This document shows, piece by piece, positions 32,010 through 40,382 of a stretch of DNA of 42,804 bases. Source of the DNA: Raoultibacter timonensis. GTDB taxonomy: Bacteria > Actinomycetota > Coriobacteriia > Coriobacteriales > Eggerthellaceae. Numbering within the stretch: position 1 is the first letter of the stretch; every line of letters starts with the position of its first letter. The position numbers were made by a program, and so were the translations under genes. The notes under the pieces are model-generated. The model saw nothing but the letters and a program-made list of their open reading frames with translations. It did no database searches and had not been told where the DNA came from. Location of the stretch: NCBI RefSeq assembly GCF_900240215.1, contig NZ_LT964679.1, positions 933,728 through 976,531 on the forward strand. Reading direction: 5' to 3'.

Positions 32010-33416
32010 TCACGCGCTGGTCTTGTCAACGACAAGCGGCGTCTCATTGTACAGAACGCTCTCTGCAACCGTGGACTGTCCCGAGAAACCCCTGAACAGG
32101 CGATCCCACCAAACGCCGATGCCCTCGAACAGATCGGGCGCATTCACGTCTTCGGCGGCGATCAGATCGACCGTAGCCATCACGGAGTTACGCTGCTTGA
32201 ACGTGAGCGTTCCGATCTTGTCGCCCGCATGCACGTTGCCCGTAAGCTCGTCGTATTCGACCGACTGGCTTATGTTGCCGTTCAGGTCGAATATGTCGAT
32301 GACCTGATCGGGGTCGGCAACGGTCGCCTTGACCGTACGGTCTATCCATTCGGTATGGGCGACCTCGGCGACAACCGGAACGTCGGCGAAACTTCCGTTA
32401 ACGTCCGATGCCGTGGTTTGCGAGGTGTTCACAAGCCGATAATCCCCAGTATGCTCGTATACCCAGTCGAGGAGCGTCTGCGCATCGGTGAAACGCTGCG
32501 CTTCGGACGTGGAGTGGATGACGATGGCGTACATTTCGACGCCCTCGCGGTTTGCGGCGCCTGCAAACGACCATCCCGCAAGGGCGGTGAACCCCGTCTT
32601 GATGCCGCATGCACCGTCGAATCCGTTTTTGAGCATCTCGTCGGTGCTCTCGAGGTACAGGCTCGCCAGGCTTCCGTCGGCCCGCGTAACATCGATGGTC
32701 GTCGAGGGGGTCGCAACGATGGAGCGGAACGTATCGTTCTTCATGACCGCTTGCGCCATGATTCCCACGTCGGCTGCGCAGCTGTGATGAGAACCCTGCC
32801 AGATGCCGTCGTCGAGGCCGTGCGGGTTCTCGAACACCGTATCGGTGCAGCCGAGCTCGGCAGCGCGGGTGTTCATGCGCTCCACGAATACGTCGTAGGC
32901 GTCCTCGTCGCTTAATGCGGCGTCGCCTGCGATAACGCGACCGACGCTTTCCGCGATGGCAATGGCCGCATCGTTGCCCGACGAGAGCAGCAGCGCATTG
33001 AGCGCTATCTCGAGCGTCATGGTGTCGCCCTCGGCAAGCGAAGCGCTCGACTCGCCCACCGTCGCCGCCCGTGCACTCGTCGTGACAACGGTGTCGAGCG
33101 GGGCGCTCTCGAGCGCAACGAGGGCGGTCATGATCTTGGTGATCGATGCTATTTGGGTCGAATCGGCGGCGTTTCGCTCGAAATAGACCGTTCCTTCCGA
33201 ATCCATGACGAGGGCGTACTCCGCGTCGATGCTCGGACATTGCGCAACCGATAGGCCTCGCGAATCGACCGAAACGCCGTAGATGACATCTGCCTTGCGA
33301 ACGTCGGCATACGCTGCCGGAGCAGCGAACCCGAAGCCGAGAGCCAATACAAGTACGCAAGCCGTGAAGCTCGCGTACCAGGATAGTGCCCTCTGTTTTA
33401 CGAGTGGCTTAATCAA
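32010..33416 (-). CDS. D-alanyl-D-alanine carboxypeptidase (DacA/PBP5 family)
   Basis: A 468-residue secreted peptidase with all three active-site motifs: SITK (S91-K94), SGN (146-148) and KTG (273-275). A PBP5-like C-terminal beta domain (about 340-440) follows. It trims the terminal D-Ala of peptidoglycan pentapeptides. I place the start at TTG 33416, which overlaps the ACT gene stop. It gives a normal signal peptide (KPLVKQR n-region, hydrophobic core to AAYA), and GGAGGA lies about 11 bp upstream. The upstream ATG 33476 would add a 20-residue basic tail inside the ACT gene. No second membrane anchor is obvious at the C-terminus. Confidence 0.9.
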   Translation of the reverse strand: MIKPLVKQRALSWYASFTACVLVLALGFGFAAPAAYADVRKADVIYGVSVDSRGLSVAQCPSIDAEYALVMDSEGTVYFERNAADSTQIASITKIMTALVALESAPLDTVVTTSARAATVGESSASLAEGDTMTLEIALNALLLSSGNDAAIAIAESVGRVIAGDAALSDEDAYDVFVERMNTRAAELGCTDTVFENPHGLDDGIWQGSHHSCAADVGIMAQAVMKNDTFRSIVATPSTTIDVTRADGSLASLYLESTDEMLKNGFDGACGIKTGFTALAGWSFAGAANREGVEMYAIVIHSTSEAQRFTDAQTLLDWVYEHTGDYRLVNTSQTTASDVNGSFADVPVVAEVAHTEWIDRTVKATVADPDQVIDIFDLNGNISQSVEYDELTGNVHAGDKIGTLTFKQRNSVMATVDLIAAEDVNAPDLFEGIGVWWDRLFRGFSGQSTVAESVLYNETPLVVDKTSA

Positions 33417-33834
33417 CGTGATAGATTTCCTCCGGTGCAACAGGCGTGAAGCCCGCGTCTTCCAATGCGTCTTCAATACTATGGTCGCTCACCTTGAGCA
33501 CGTCAATGGCGTACTCTTGGTTAACGGAAAAACAATAGCCGTACTCGATGTTGACGTCGTGCTCGTTGAAGAACTCGAGCAGATCCGCCAATCCTCCCGG
33601 CCTGTTCGGCACGCGAACGCCGAGCACGGGCGTGAGCGTGGCGCGATAGCCCGCATCCCTGAGCGCCTCGACCGCCGCCTCGGGCGTATCGCAGAAGATG
33701 CGAGCTACGCCGAAATCGGCAGTATCGGCTAAAAACAGGGCGCTCATGTTGATACCCGAGTCGGCGATAGCGCGGCATGCGCTCGCCAGGCGGCCCTTTT
33801 CGTTCTCGAGAAATACCGTCAGTTGCGAAATCAT
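33409..33834 (-). CDS. Tandem ACT-domain protein (second copy)
   Basis: A 141-residue protein with two ACT domains (MISQLTVFLENEKGRLASAC and VRVPNRPGGLADLLEFFNEH mark the starts). It is clearly paralogous to the ACT protein at 28657-29094 but diverged. The start overlaps the paaK stop as ATGA. Pairing of an ACT protein with a PaaK ligase occurs twice in this region, which argues that the ACT protein regulates or stabilises the ligase. It is also translationally linked to the carboxypeptidase gene, with an 8-bp overlap. Confidence 0.9.
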   Translation of the reverse strand: MISQLTVFLENEKGRLASACRAIADSGINMSALFLADTADFGVARIFCDTPEAAVEALRDAGYRATLTPVLGVRVPNRPGGLADLLEFFNEHDVNIEYGYCFSVNQEYAIDVLKVSDHSIEDALEDAGFTPVAPEEIYHVD

Positions 33835-35141
33835 GCTTGCGTCCCTTCTCTCAGGTCTACAATGCGTTTTGCCTTGCCCTCGCTGCGCTCGATCGTCTTC
33901 GGCTCGACTATCTTGATGTCCACGGCGATCTGCAGGTTGCTCTTGAGCTCGCCTGCGAGGCGGGCTTTCAGCTCCTCGAGCTTGCGGATCTCGTCGAACG
34001 GGTAGTCGGGAACGGTCTCGACCTGCAGCTCGACGCGGTCGAGCGGTCCCTTGTTCGTGAGGATGATCTGGTACTGCGCTGCGATCTCCGGGAATCCGAC
34101 GATAACCTGCTCGATCTGCGACGGGAACACGTTGACGCCGCGTATGATGAGCATGTCGTCGGTGCGGCCCACGATGCGGTCGATCTTGCGATGGGTGCGT
34201 CCGCAGCTGCATTCTTCGGCGATGATGCGCGTGACGTCGCGCGTGCGGTAACGCACGAGCGGGCAGCACTCGCGGGTGAGCGTGGTGAACACGAGCTCGC
34301 CCCACTCGCCGTCGGGCAGCGGTTTGAGCGTATCGGGGTCGACTATCTCGGCGAAGAACTGGTCTTCGGCCACGTGGAGGCCGTTGGCGGCGGCGCATTC
34401 CATCGCCACGCCCGGTCCCATCACTTCGGACAGGCCGTACACGTCGCAATACTGCACGCCGAGCTTCTCGCGGATATCCTGGCGCATGCTCTCGGATGCG
34501 GGTTCGGCGCCGAGGATAACGCCCGAAACCTTGAAATCCTTCGCGGGATCAAAGCCCATCTCTATCGCCGTATCGGCAATGAGGAGCGCGTAGGAGGGCG
34601 TACAGGCTAAGATATCGGTGCCGAGATCCTTCATCATCTGAATCTGGCGCTTCGTGTTGCCCGACGAGGTGGGGATAACCGAGCACCCCACGGCCTCGCC
34701 GCCTGCGTGGGCGCCCAAGCCCCCGGTGAACAGGCCGTATCCGTAGGATACCTGGATGGTCGATTCGGCGCTTCCGCCGACCATGTAGATGCCGCGCGCA
34801 AAGCAGTCGCCCCAGTTCTTCAGGTCGCTTGCCGTATGGCCGACAACCGTCGCCTGTCCCGTCGTACCCGACGAGGCATGGATGCGGGCCACGTCCTTCT
34901 GGGGTACGGCGAACAGGCCGAACGGATAGGCGTCGCGCATGTCCTGCTTGACGACGAACGGGAAGGAAGCCAGATCGTCCAGAGATTTGAGGTCGCCCGG
35001 TTCGACGCCCGCCTCTTTAAACGACGAGCGATAGAACTCGACGTTGTCGTAGGCGTGCTGAACCGACCATTGCATCCGCTCGAGTTGGAGCTGCCGGAGC
35101 TGTTCTGCCGGCATGGTTTCGATATCTGGCTGGAAATACAC
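33831..35141 (-). CDS. paaK: Phenylacetate-CoA ligase family protein (second copy)
   Basis: A 436-residue AMP-forming ligase with the ATP loop ASSGTTGQ (89-96), YGLSEVMGPG, RYRTRDVTR and the C-terminal domain after RGVNVFPSQIE. It is related to the paaK at 27338-28663 but quite diverged in the N-terminal substrate-pocket half. The two copies may therefore prefer different arylacetates, such as phenylacetate versus indoleacetate or 4-hydroxyphenylacetate. It starts 20 bp after the VanW gene and is followed by an ACT gene with a 4-bp overlap. Confidence 0.93.
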   Translation of the reverse strand: MYFQPDIETMPAEQLRQLQLERMQWSVQHAYDNVEFYRSSFKEAGVEPGDLKSLDDLASFPFVVKQDMRDAYPFGLFAVPQKDVARIHASSGTTGQATVVGHTASDLKNWGDCFARGIYMVGGSAESTIQVSYGYGLFTGGLGAHAGGEAVGCSVIPTSSGNTKRQIQMMKDLGTDILACTPSYALLIADTAIEMGFDPAKDFKVSGVILGAEPASESMRQDIREKLGVQYCDVYGLSEVMGPGVAMECAAANGLHVAEDQFFAEIVDPDTLKPLPDGEWGELVFTTLTRECCPLVRYRTRDVTRIIAEECSCGRTHRKIDRIVGRTDDMLIIRGVNVFPSQIEQVIVGFPEIAAQYQIILTNKGPLDRVELQVETVPDYPFDEIRKLEELKARLAGELKSNLQIAVDIKIVEPKTIERSEGKAKRIVDLREGTQA

Positions 35142-35161
35142 TGAAGCTACCTTCTTTCGTT

Positions 35162-37402
35162 CTATTCGCTCTTCTGCGTGTCATCCTCGTTTTGGCCTGA
35201 GGCGTCCGTTTCTTTGGCCGGAGGCCCCTCGACCTTCACTTCGTTTAAGGGGTCGTACGTCGAGGAGAAAAGATCCTCATGGAGTATTGTGCCATTTTTG
35301 TCCTTCACCGTACGCACGATCGAGATTTTTCTGCCGTCCGACCCGACGGTTTTCACATAACTGGTGCCCGGAGCGAGGTTTTCATCGACCGTCGTCTTGG
35401 TCTTGTACTTTTCGCCCGCCTGCCACTCGCCCACCTGCGTGCTTACCTGATACTCGGGATTGACGCCGTACAGCGTGGCGGTTACGGTCGTGTCGGTGTA
35501 GGTCATCGCAAGCAGCACATCGGATGCGCTGTCGTTCTCCCATACCAAATTAAGATCGGGGTAGGCGACTGCGGCGTCGCGTCCGACGGGATAGCTCGCG
35601 ATGTAGAGCGAGTGGTTGTGGCGCGTGATCACCGGGAAGCCCGATTCGTACACCGCGTTGAACACGGTCGTCGCAACCTGGCAGATGCCGCCGCCGATCG
35701 CATCGACGAATTCGCCGTCGAGGATGGCGCCTGCGCCCTGGAATCCCGCCTCTTCGTTGTAGTCGCCCGAGATGTCGTTGAACGACCATCTTCCTCCCCC
35801 GGCCTCGATGATCGAGTTGTTGAGCAGGTCGGCGCCGAGGTGTATGTTGTGCTGGCGGGAGGTCGGCTCGACGGTGTACTCGGTGGTGAACGAGGCGATC
35901 GAGCTGATCACGCCGTTTTCGAGCGCTTCGTCGAACGTCATCGTGTCGGGAACGCGTTTCGAGTCGACCGGTATCGTCGGCGCCGTAGCGTCGGAAGACT
36001 CGGAGTCCTGCGCGGCGAATAGAGCCGATTCGAGCTTTTTCACCGCATCTCCCGCGACGGGAATGGTTTCGTCCGTTTCGGTGTGGACGATGCGCTCGCC
36101 GTTCGAAACTTCGAAGGTGACCTTGATGGCATCGCCCTCGAACGTCGCCTTGAGATGGTTGATCAGGATGCCTTTTGCAACATCCTGATCAAGGAACGGC
36201 ACGAGTTCGAAGGAATCGCCTTCGCCCTCGATGCGCGTTTTGACCCAGTTGCCGATATCGGTCGCCGATGCGTTCCACGTCGTGTCGCCGAACGTGAACA
36301 CGGCACCCGAAGCGATGGACCCGTTTACGAGGTCGCAGACGCGCTGCGCCTCGTCGCGGGTAATCTGGATGGGAGCGTATTCGGTTTCTGCAACGAAGAT
36401 CGCGCGAGCGCCCTCGTTGGAGAGAAACGCTTCGTTGAGCTTCGATTCGAACCATGCGCGGTCGACCATGTCGCCGTCGTGTCCGTCGGTTACCTGCGCA
36501 ACGCCGTCGGCTACCGCGATATCGAAGTTCACGCGCGGATCCCCTATCGCCGCATCGATTTCTGCGGCGAGCGATTCGAGGGCGGCGGCATCGAATCCGA
36601 CCTGCGGCTCGATATCGTATCCGAAGAGAAGCGCGCTCACGCGTGCGGGAAGTCCCCCCTCGTCGCGGCCGACGGCCAAGGCCCTATCGGCGAGCGCATC
36701 GACGTCGAGTACCGCCGAAAGGGAATCGACGTCGGCCGTCCAGAGCACCTTGTTGGCTTTCGCCTCGTCGACCGACTGCTGTTCTGCCAGGGCGTTGTTC
36801 TGCGTCTTCTCGAGTGCGGCCTCCACATCCCTACTCGCCTCTTCGTTCGCGAAGATCAGCACCTCTTTGCCTTCGAGCTGGGCAGCGTAGGCTTCGGACA
36901 CCATCGAACGCGCCTCTTCGGGCGTCTTCCCGCCAAGATCCAGGTACCCTATGCTTACTCCCGGGTAAATCTTTCCCGAGTTCAAGCCGAGGTCTACAGC
37001 CCATATGCCCGCGATGACGACCATGAGCGCTACTGCGGCGACGGCGATTTTGCTTTTCGCTATCGCATGGGCGGCGTATCCGAAGAGCCGCCCTATCGCC
37101 ATGAATGCAGCAGCGCATGCGCCCGCGACGGCACGTACGAACGCATGCGCTGCGCCGTTGCTTGATCCCCGGGCCGGCTCTTTCGTCCAGAGCGTGGTTT
37201 GTCCCAAGGGGTTTTGGGCGGCGGGTTTGCTTCCTCGCGCTTTGTCTCGAGTCCGGTTCGCGGTGCTCTGCTGCAAGGGAACGCCCGTCGGCGCAGCGTT
37301 TTTCCCGTACGGCGCACGAGACGAGCGCGCAGGGGGCGCTTTCCTGACGCTCGGCTTCTTGCGTTCGGGCTTTTCGGAATATGTGCGACGGCTATCGGCC
37401 AC
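35162..37402 (-). CDS. VanW family protein with peptidoglycan-binding and G5 domains
   Basis: A 746-residue envelope protein. A basic, proline-rich cytoplasmic N-terminus (about 115 residues) precedes one membrane helix (about 118-137). Two PG-binding-4-like repeats follow (YPGVSIGYLDLGGKTPEEAR at about 146), then the VanW domain (about 535-640, containing DAIGGGICQVATTVFNA) and a C-terminal G5-like domain (YVKTVGSDGRKISIVRTV). VanW proteins are linked to cell-wall crosslinking and glycopeptide clusters, but their activity is unknown. The start GTG 37402 lies 5 bp after pgsA; the open frame further upstream overlaps pgsA and is rejected. Confidence 0.88.
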   Translation of the reverse strand: MADSRRTYSEKPERKKPSVRKAPPARSSRAPYGKNAAPTGVPLQQSTANRTRDKARGSKPAAQNPLGQTTLWTKEPARGSSNGAAHAFVRAVAGACAAAFMAIGRLFGYAAHAIAKSKIAVAAVALMVVIAGIWAVDLGLNSGKIYPGVSIGYLDLGGKTPEEARSMVSEAYAAQLEGKEVLIFANEEASRDVEAALEKTQNNALAEQQSVDEAKANKVLWTADVDSLSAVLDVDALADRALAVGRDEGGLPARVSALLFGYDIEPQVGFDAAALESLAAEIDAAIGDPRVNFDIAVADGVAQVTDGHDGDMVDRAWFESKLNEAFLSNEGARAIFVAETEYAPIQITRDEAQRVCDLVNGSIASGAVFTFGDTTWNASATDIGNWVKTRIEGEGDSFELVPFLDQDVAKGILINHLKATFEGDAIKVTFEVSNGERIVHTETDETIPVAGDAVKKLESALFAAQDSESSDATAPTIPVDSKRVPDTMTFDEALENGVISSIASFTTEYTVEPTSRQHNIHLGADLLNNSIIEAGGGRWSFNDISGDYNEEAGFQGAGAILDGEFVDAIGGGICQVATTVFNAVYESGFPVITRHNHSLYIASYPVGRDAAVAYPDLNLVWENDSASDVLLAMTYTDTTVTATLYGVNPEYQVSTQVGEWQAGEKYKTKTTVDENLAPGTSYVKTVGSDGRKISIVRTVKDKNGTILHEDLFSSTYDPLNEVKVEGPPAKETDASGQNEDDTQKSE

Positions 37403-37407
37403 CGAGG

Positions 37408-38088
37408 TTAAGCGGCTTCCCGGTTTTGCGCTGCCTTCAGTTCCTTGCAGGCGGCGATGACATAGTAAACCGTCGTGATGAGCGCAAGAAGCAGACCCGC
37501 GTACACGAACCAGATGCCCCACGATACGGGATCCGCGTTGAATCCGGGGAGCCATGCGGCATCCGCGATTCCGAATCCGCCGATGAGCGGCCAGTTGAGC
37601 AGCAAGCCCGCAAATCCGACGAACAGAAACGTCGTAGCGACTTTCCCAGCATATATGACGGGAACCCTGATGCGGTACCTGCTCAGGAGGAACGCTCCCC
37701 CAACGAGCAGCAAACCGTCGCGCACAAGCACGACGGCGATGATCCAAAGCGGCAGCCTGCCCACCATGAGCAATCCGAGAACCCCCGATATCATAAGCAG
37801 CCGATCGACGGCCGGATCGAGAAGCTGTCCGAGCTTCGAGACCGTGTGGGTGCGGCGAGCGATCTGCCCGTCGATCCAGTCGGTGCCCGCCGCAAGCGCG
37901 AAAATGAACGTCGCAAGCACATCGTAGCCCTCGGTAAGAAGCACGAGGAACACGGGTATCATGCACAGGCGGATGGCGGAGATGACGTTCGGTACGGTGA
38001 GTATTCTGTTCGAGACCGGTTCTTCCTCGGCCGTAGCGCTCTCATCCCGCTGATCGGTAGCCTTCGACATTCCTCTTCTTTCTCGCAT
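37408..38088 (-). CDS. pgsA: CDP-diacylglycerol-glycerol-3-phosphate 3-phosphatidyltransferase
   Basis: A 226-residue CDP-alcohol phosphotransferase. The signature D-G-x2-A-R-x8-G-x3-D-x3-D is complete in DGQIARRTHTVSKLGQLLDP and the VD after it. It makes phosphatidylglycerophosphate, the first step to phosphatidylglycerol and cardiolipin, in the membrane. A polar extension of about 25 residues precedes the first helix. The start is uncertain: ATG 38088, or ATG 38070 (MSKATDQ), where AGAGG is very close. It follows the ech operon terminator, so it likely has its own promoter, and leads into the VanW gene. Confidence 0.9.
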   Translation of the reverse strand: MRERRGMSKATDQRDESATAEEEPVSNRILTVPNVISAIRLCMIPVFLVLLTEGYDVLATFIFALAAGTDWIDGQIARRTHTVSKLGQLLDPAVDRLLMISGVLGLLMVGRLPLWIIAVVLVRDGLLLVGGAFLLSRYRIRVPVIYAGKVATTFLFVGFAGLLLNWPLIGGFGIADAAWLPGFNADPVSWGIWFVYAGLLLALITTVYYVIAACKELKAAQNREAA

Positions 38089-38090
38089 AA

Positions 38091-38123
38091 CGAAAACAGG
38101 GCCCGCATTACACGAGCCCTGTT
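38091..38123 (-). terminator. Terminator of the ech hydrogenase operon
   Basis: On the minus strand, AACAGGGC (38123-38116) and GCCCTGTT (38102-38095) form an 8-bp stem with a 13-nt loop, followed by TTTTCG. It lies about 90 bp after the echF stop and just before pgsA, separating the two units. Confidence 0.7.
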
Positions 38124-38213
38124 AGATGACGGATAAGGTTTTCGTCCCGATGAAACCATCGGATGCTCGTGCAGCCAAAGCTCACAGGCACCCATTCTAT
38201 CAGGTTTCCGAGA

Positions 38214-38591
38214 TTACTCGGCTTCCTTCGCAGCAATTTTACCATCTGTTGCCGTTTCTTTGGAAACGACGTCGACCGACTTCTTGGTTGCGGGGGGCGT
38301 GTAAGCCGGGTCCATGTGCAGGCACGCCTTCGGGCACTCCCGTACGCAGCTTCCGCATTGCACGCATCTGAACCGGTCGATCGCCCAGGTTCCCGCCGGT
38401 TTGTCAACGGTGATCGCCCCGGTCGGGCACCGCTTCATGCAGATGCCGCAGAGGATGCATGCGTCGATATCGTTGACGACGTGGCCTTTGAGGCCTTCGG
38501 GCGCGAACCTTGTTTGCGCCGGGTACTGGATCGTCTCCGGCTTCTTGAAAATCGATCCGAGCGTCATTTTACCCAGTTTGAAGCTTCCCAT
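38214..38591 (-). CDS. echF: Ech-type hydrogenase ferredoxin subunit (NuoI-like)
   Basis: A 125-residue polyferredoxin with two complete [4Fe-4S] motifs: C45-x2-C48-x2-C51-x3-C55 and C76-x2-C79-x2-C82-x3-C86. It is homologous to NuoI/HycF and passes electrons from ferredoxin toward the [NiFe] site. The C-terminal 35 residues are polar and lysine-rich, beyond the usual domain. The ATG at 38591 starts 5 bp after the echE stop. It is the last gene of the operon, as in the canonical echABCDEF order. Confidence 0.92.
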   Translation of the reverse strand: MGSFKLGKMTLGSIFKKPETIQYPAQTRFAPEGLKGHVVNDIDACILCGICMKRCPTGAITVDKPAGTWAIDRFRCVQCGSCVRECPKACLHMDPAYTPPATKKSVDVVSKETATDGKIAAKEAE

Positions 38592-38596
38592 GGCCC

Positions 38597-39685
38597 TTAC
38601 CTTTCCGTGCAGCTGATGCAGGGGTCGATCGTCAGCACGATCATATTCACATCGGCCAGATCGCATCCTGCGAGAGCGGTTGTCATGCCTGCAAGGTTTT
38701 GGGAGGTGGGCGTCCTCATGCGCATGCGCTCAAGGTACTTCGTTCCATTGCCGCGTGCGTAGTAGTAGCACTCGCCGCGCGGCTGCTCCACGACGTTGGC
38801 CGCTTCCGCACCGGCAGCGGGCGAACCCTTGACCGCCACCTCGATATCGCCGGCAGGGATCTTGGAGATCATCTCTTCGATGATGTCGATCGACTGCAGC
38901 ACCTCGAGCGCACGAACCTTGACGCGCGCGTAGCAATCGCCTTGGGCGTCGAGGATGGGCTTGAAATCGGAAAGATCGCCGTAGCCGCCGTTGCCGAGGC
39001 AGCGCACGTCGTTGTTCACGTTGGATGCGCGGGCGAACGGACCGACCATGCTCAGGTTGACGGCGTCCTGCTCGCTGATGTAGCCGACGCCCACGGTGCG
39101 GTTCTTGACCGAGCTGTCCTTGAGAAACGCATTGCATATCTGACGGTATTCGTCTTTGATGCCCTCGAGCGTCGACTTCATGTTCTCGAGCTGCGTTGCG
39201 TCCATGTCGCGCACCACGCCGCCGACCTTGACGACGGAGAAGATCACACGGCCGCCCGTCGTCGCCTCGAACACGTCGAGCACGCGCTCGCGGAGGCGCC
39301 AGCAGTGCATGAACAGGCTCTCGAAACCGAACGCGTCGGCAGCGAGGCCCATCCACAGGATATGCGAATGGATACGCGAGAGCTCGTGCCAGATAACGCG
39401 CAGGTATTCGGCACGCTTCGGTATCTCGACGCCCATGAGTCGCTCGACCGTTTCGGCGTAGCCCATTGAGTGTCCGAACGCGCAGATGCCGCAAATGCGC
39501 TCTGCCACGTAGATGAACTGGTTGTAGTCGCGCGTCTCGACGAGCTTCTCGAGCCCGCGGTGAATGAATCCGATCTGGGGAATGGCCTCGATGACTTTCT
39601 CGTCTTCGACAACCAGGTCGAGGTGGAGGGGTTCGGGCAGTACCGGGTGCTGCGGCCCGAACGGGATGACGGTTGCCTTTCCCAT
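38597..39685 (-). CDS. echE: Group 4 [NiFe] hydrogenase large subunit (Ech-type)
   Basis: A 362-residue catalytic subunit. Both Ni-Fe binding motifs are intact: R-I-C65-G-I-C68 with H72, and D-P-C356-x2-C359 near the end. All four metal-binding cysteines are present, so this is a hydrogenase rather than a complex I NuoD. The protein stops three residues after C359, with no cleavable C-terminal extension; this agrees with Ech/CooH-type large subunits, which do not need protease maturation. It produces or oxidises H2 with ferredoxin at the cytoplasmic membrane. The gene follows echD by 1 bp. Confidence 0.95.
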   Translation of the reverse strand: MGKATVIPFGPQHPVLPEPLHLDLVVEDEKVIEAIPQIGFIHRGLEKLVETRDYNQFIYVAERICGICAFGHSMGYAETVERLMGVEIPKRAEYLRVIWHELSRIHSHILWMGLAADAFGFESLFMHCWRLRERVLDVFEATTGGRVIFSVVKVGGVVRDMDATQLENMKSTLEGIKDEYRQICNAFLKDSSVKNRTVGVGYISEQDAVNLSMVGPFARASNVNNDVRCLGNGGYGDLSDFKPILDAQGDCYARVKVRALEVLQSIDIIEEMISKIPAGDIEVAVKGSPAAGAEAANVVEQPRGECYYYARGNGTKYLERMRMRTPTSQNLAGMTTALAGCDLADVNMIVLTIDPCISCTER

Positions 39686-39686
39686 G

Positions 39687-40382
39687 CTACTCACCTTCTT
39701 TCTGGTCGGTTGCGGCAGGTTTCGCCGCACTGTCGGCCTGTTCCTTCTTGGCCGCCTCGCGGGCCGCCTTCGCCTCCATGGCCGCCTTGAGCTTTGCGGC
39801 TTTCTCAGGATCGAGGTTGGCGATCTTGTCGGCTTTGGCAGCCTCGGCTTCGGCAGCTTGCTTCTTCGCCTTCGCCTCCATGGCCGCGCGAACCTTCACA
39901 GCCTTCTCGGGATCCATACCCGCGAGCTTCGCCTCCATGTCGTCGGCGGTGCCTGCGCCCTTCTCTTTTGCGGCTTTCGCAGCGGCGAGCTTTTCGGCCT
40001 TTTCGCGCGCCGCCTTCTGGGCGGGGGAAATAACCGTCATGGGCTCGGACTGGGCGACGTGGTAGAACTTGCCGCCGAAGTCGATGGCGATCCCTTCGAT
40101 CTCGGCTCCGAACAGATCGTGCGCCTCGTTTTCGAATACGAACGCCTCGAGGAAAATATCGGTAACCGAAGGCACCTTCGTGCCCTTCTTCACGCCTTTG
40201 ATCGTGTATATCTTCAGGTCGGCACCCTGCATGTAGGCGTACTGCAGATCGAGTCCGTCGTCGGTGTTGACGGCGAGCATCTGCACGTAGCGGTAACCGC
40301 GATCCTTCATGTCGGCTGCGCACTGCTTCACGTTTGCCAGCTCGAGGGGAAGAAACTCCGTTTGCAAGCTCAACGCGCTCAC
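39687..40382 (-). CDS. echD: Ech-type hydrogenase subunit D (NuoC-like) with repeat-bearing tail
   Basis: A 231-residue protein. About residues 1-115 are the NuoC/30-kDa fold (EAHDLFGAEIEGIAID is the signature), close to full length for EchD. The remaining roughly 110 residues are an Ala/Lys/Glu-rich, predicted helical tail. It contains two near-identical 20-residue repeats at 156-175 and 190-209 (core DPEKAxKxxAAMEAKA), not part of any EchD I know. The start GTG 40382 overlaps the echC stop (GTGA); a TTG at 40373 is also possible. The NuoC part helps assemble the hydrogenase module; the tail's role is unknown. Confidence 0.88.
   Translation of the reverse strand: MSALSLQTEFLPLELANVKQCAADMKDRGYRYVQMLAVNTDDGLDLQYAYMQGADLKIYTIKGVKKGTKVPSVTDIFLEAFVFENEAHDLFGAEIEGIAIDFGGKFYHVAQSEPMTVISPAQKAAREKAEKLAAAKAAKEKGAGTADDMEAKLAGMDPEKAVKVRAAMEAKAKKQAAEAEAAKADKIANLDPEKAAKLKAAMEAKAAREAAKKEQADSAAKPAATDQKEGE

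Noticed and set aside
37403-37966. N-terminal extension of the VanW protein through the pgsA gene
   Set aside because: It lies entirely on the same strand inside pgsA in another frame; pgsA has its complete catalytic signature.
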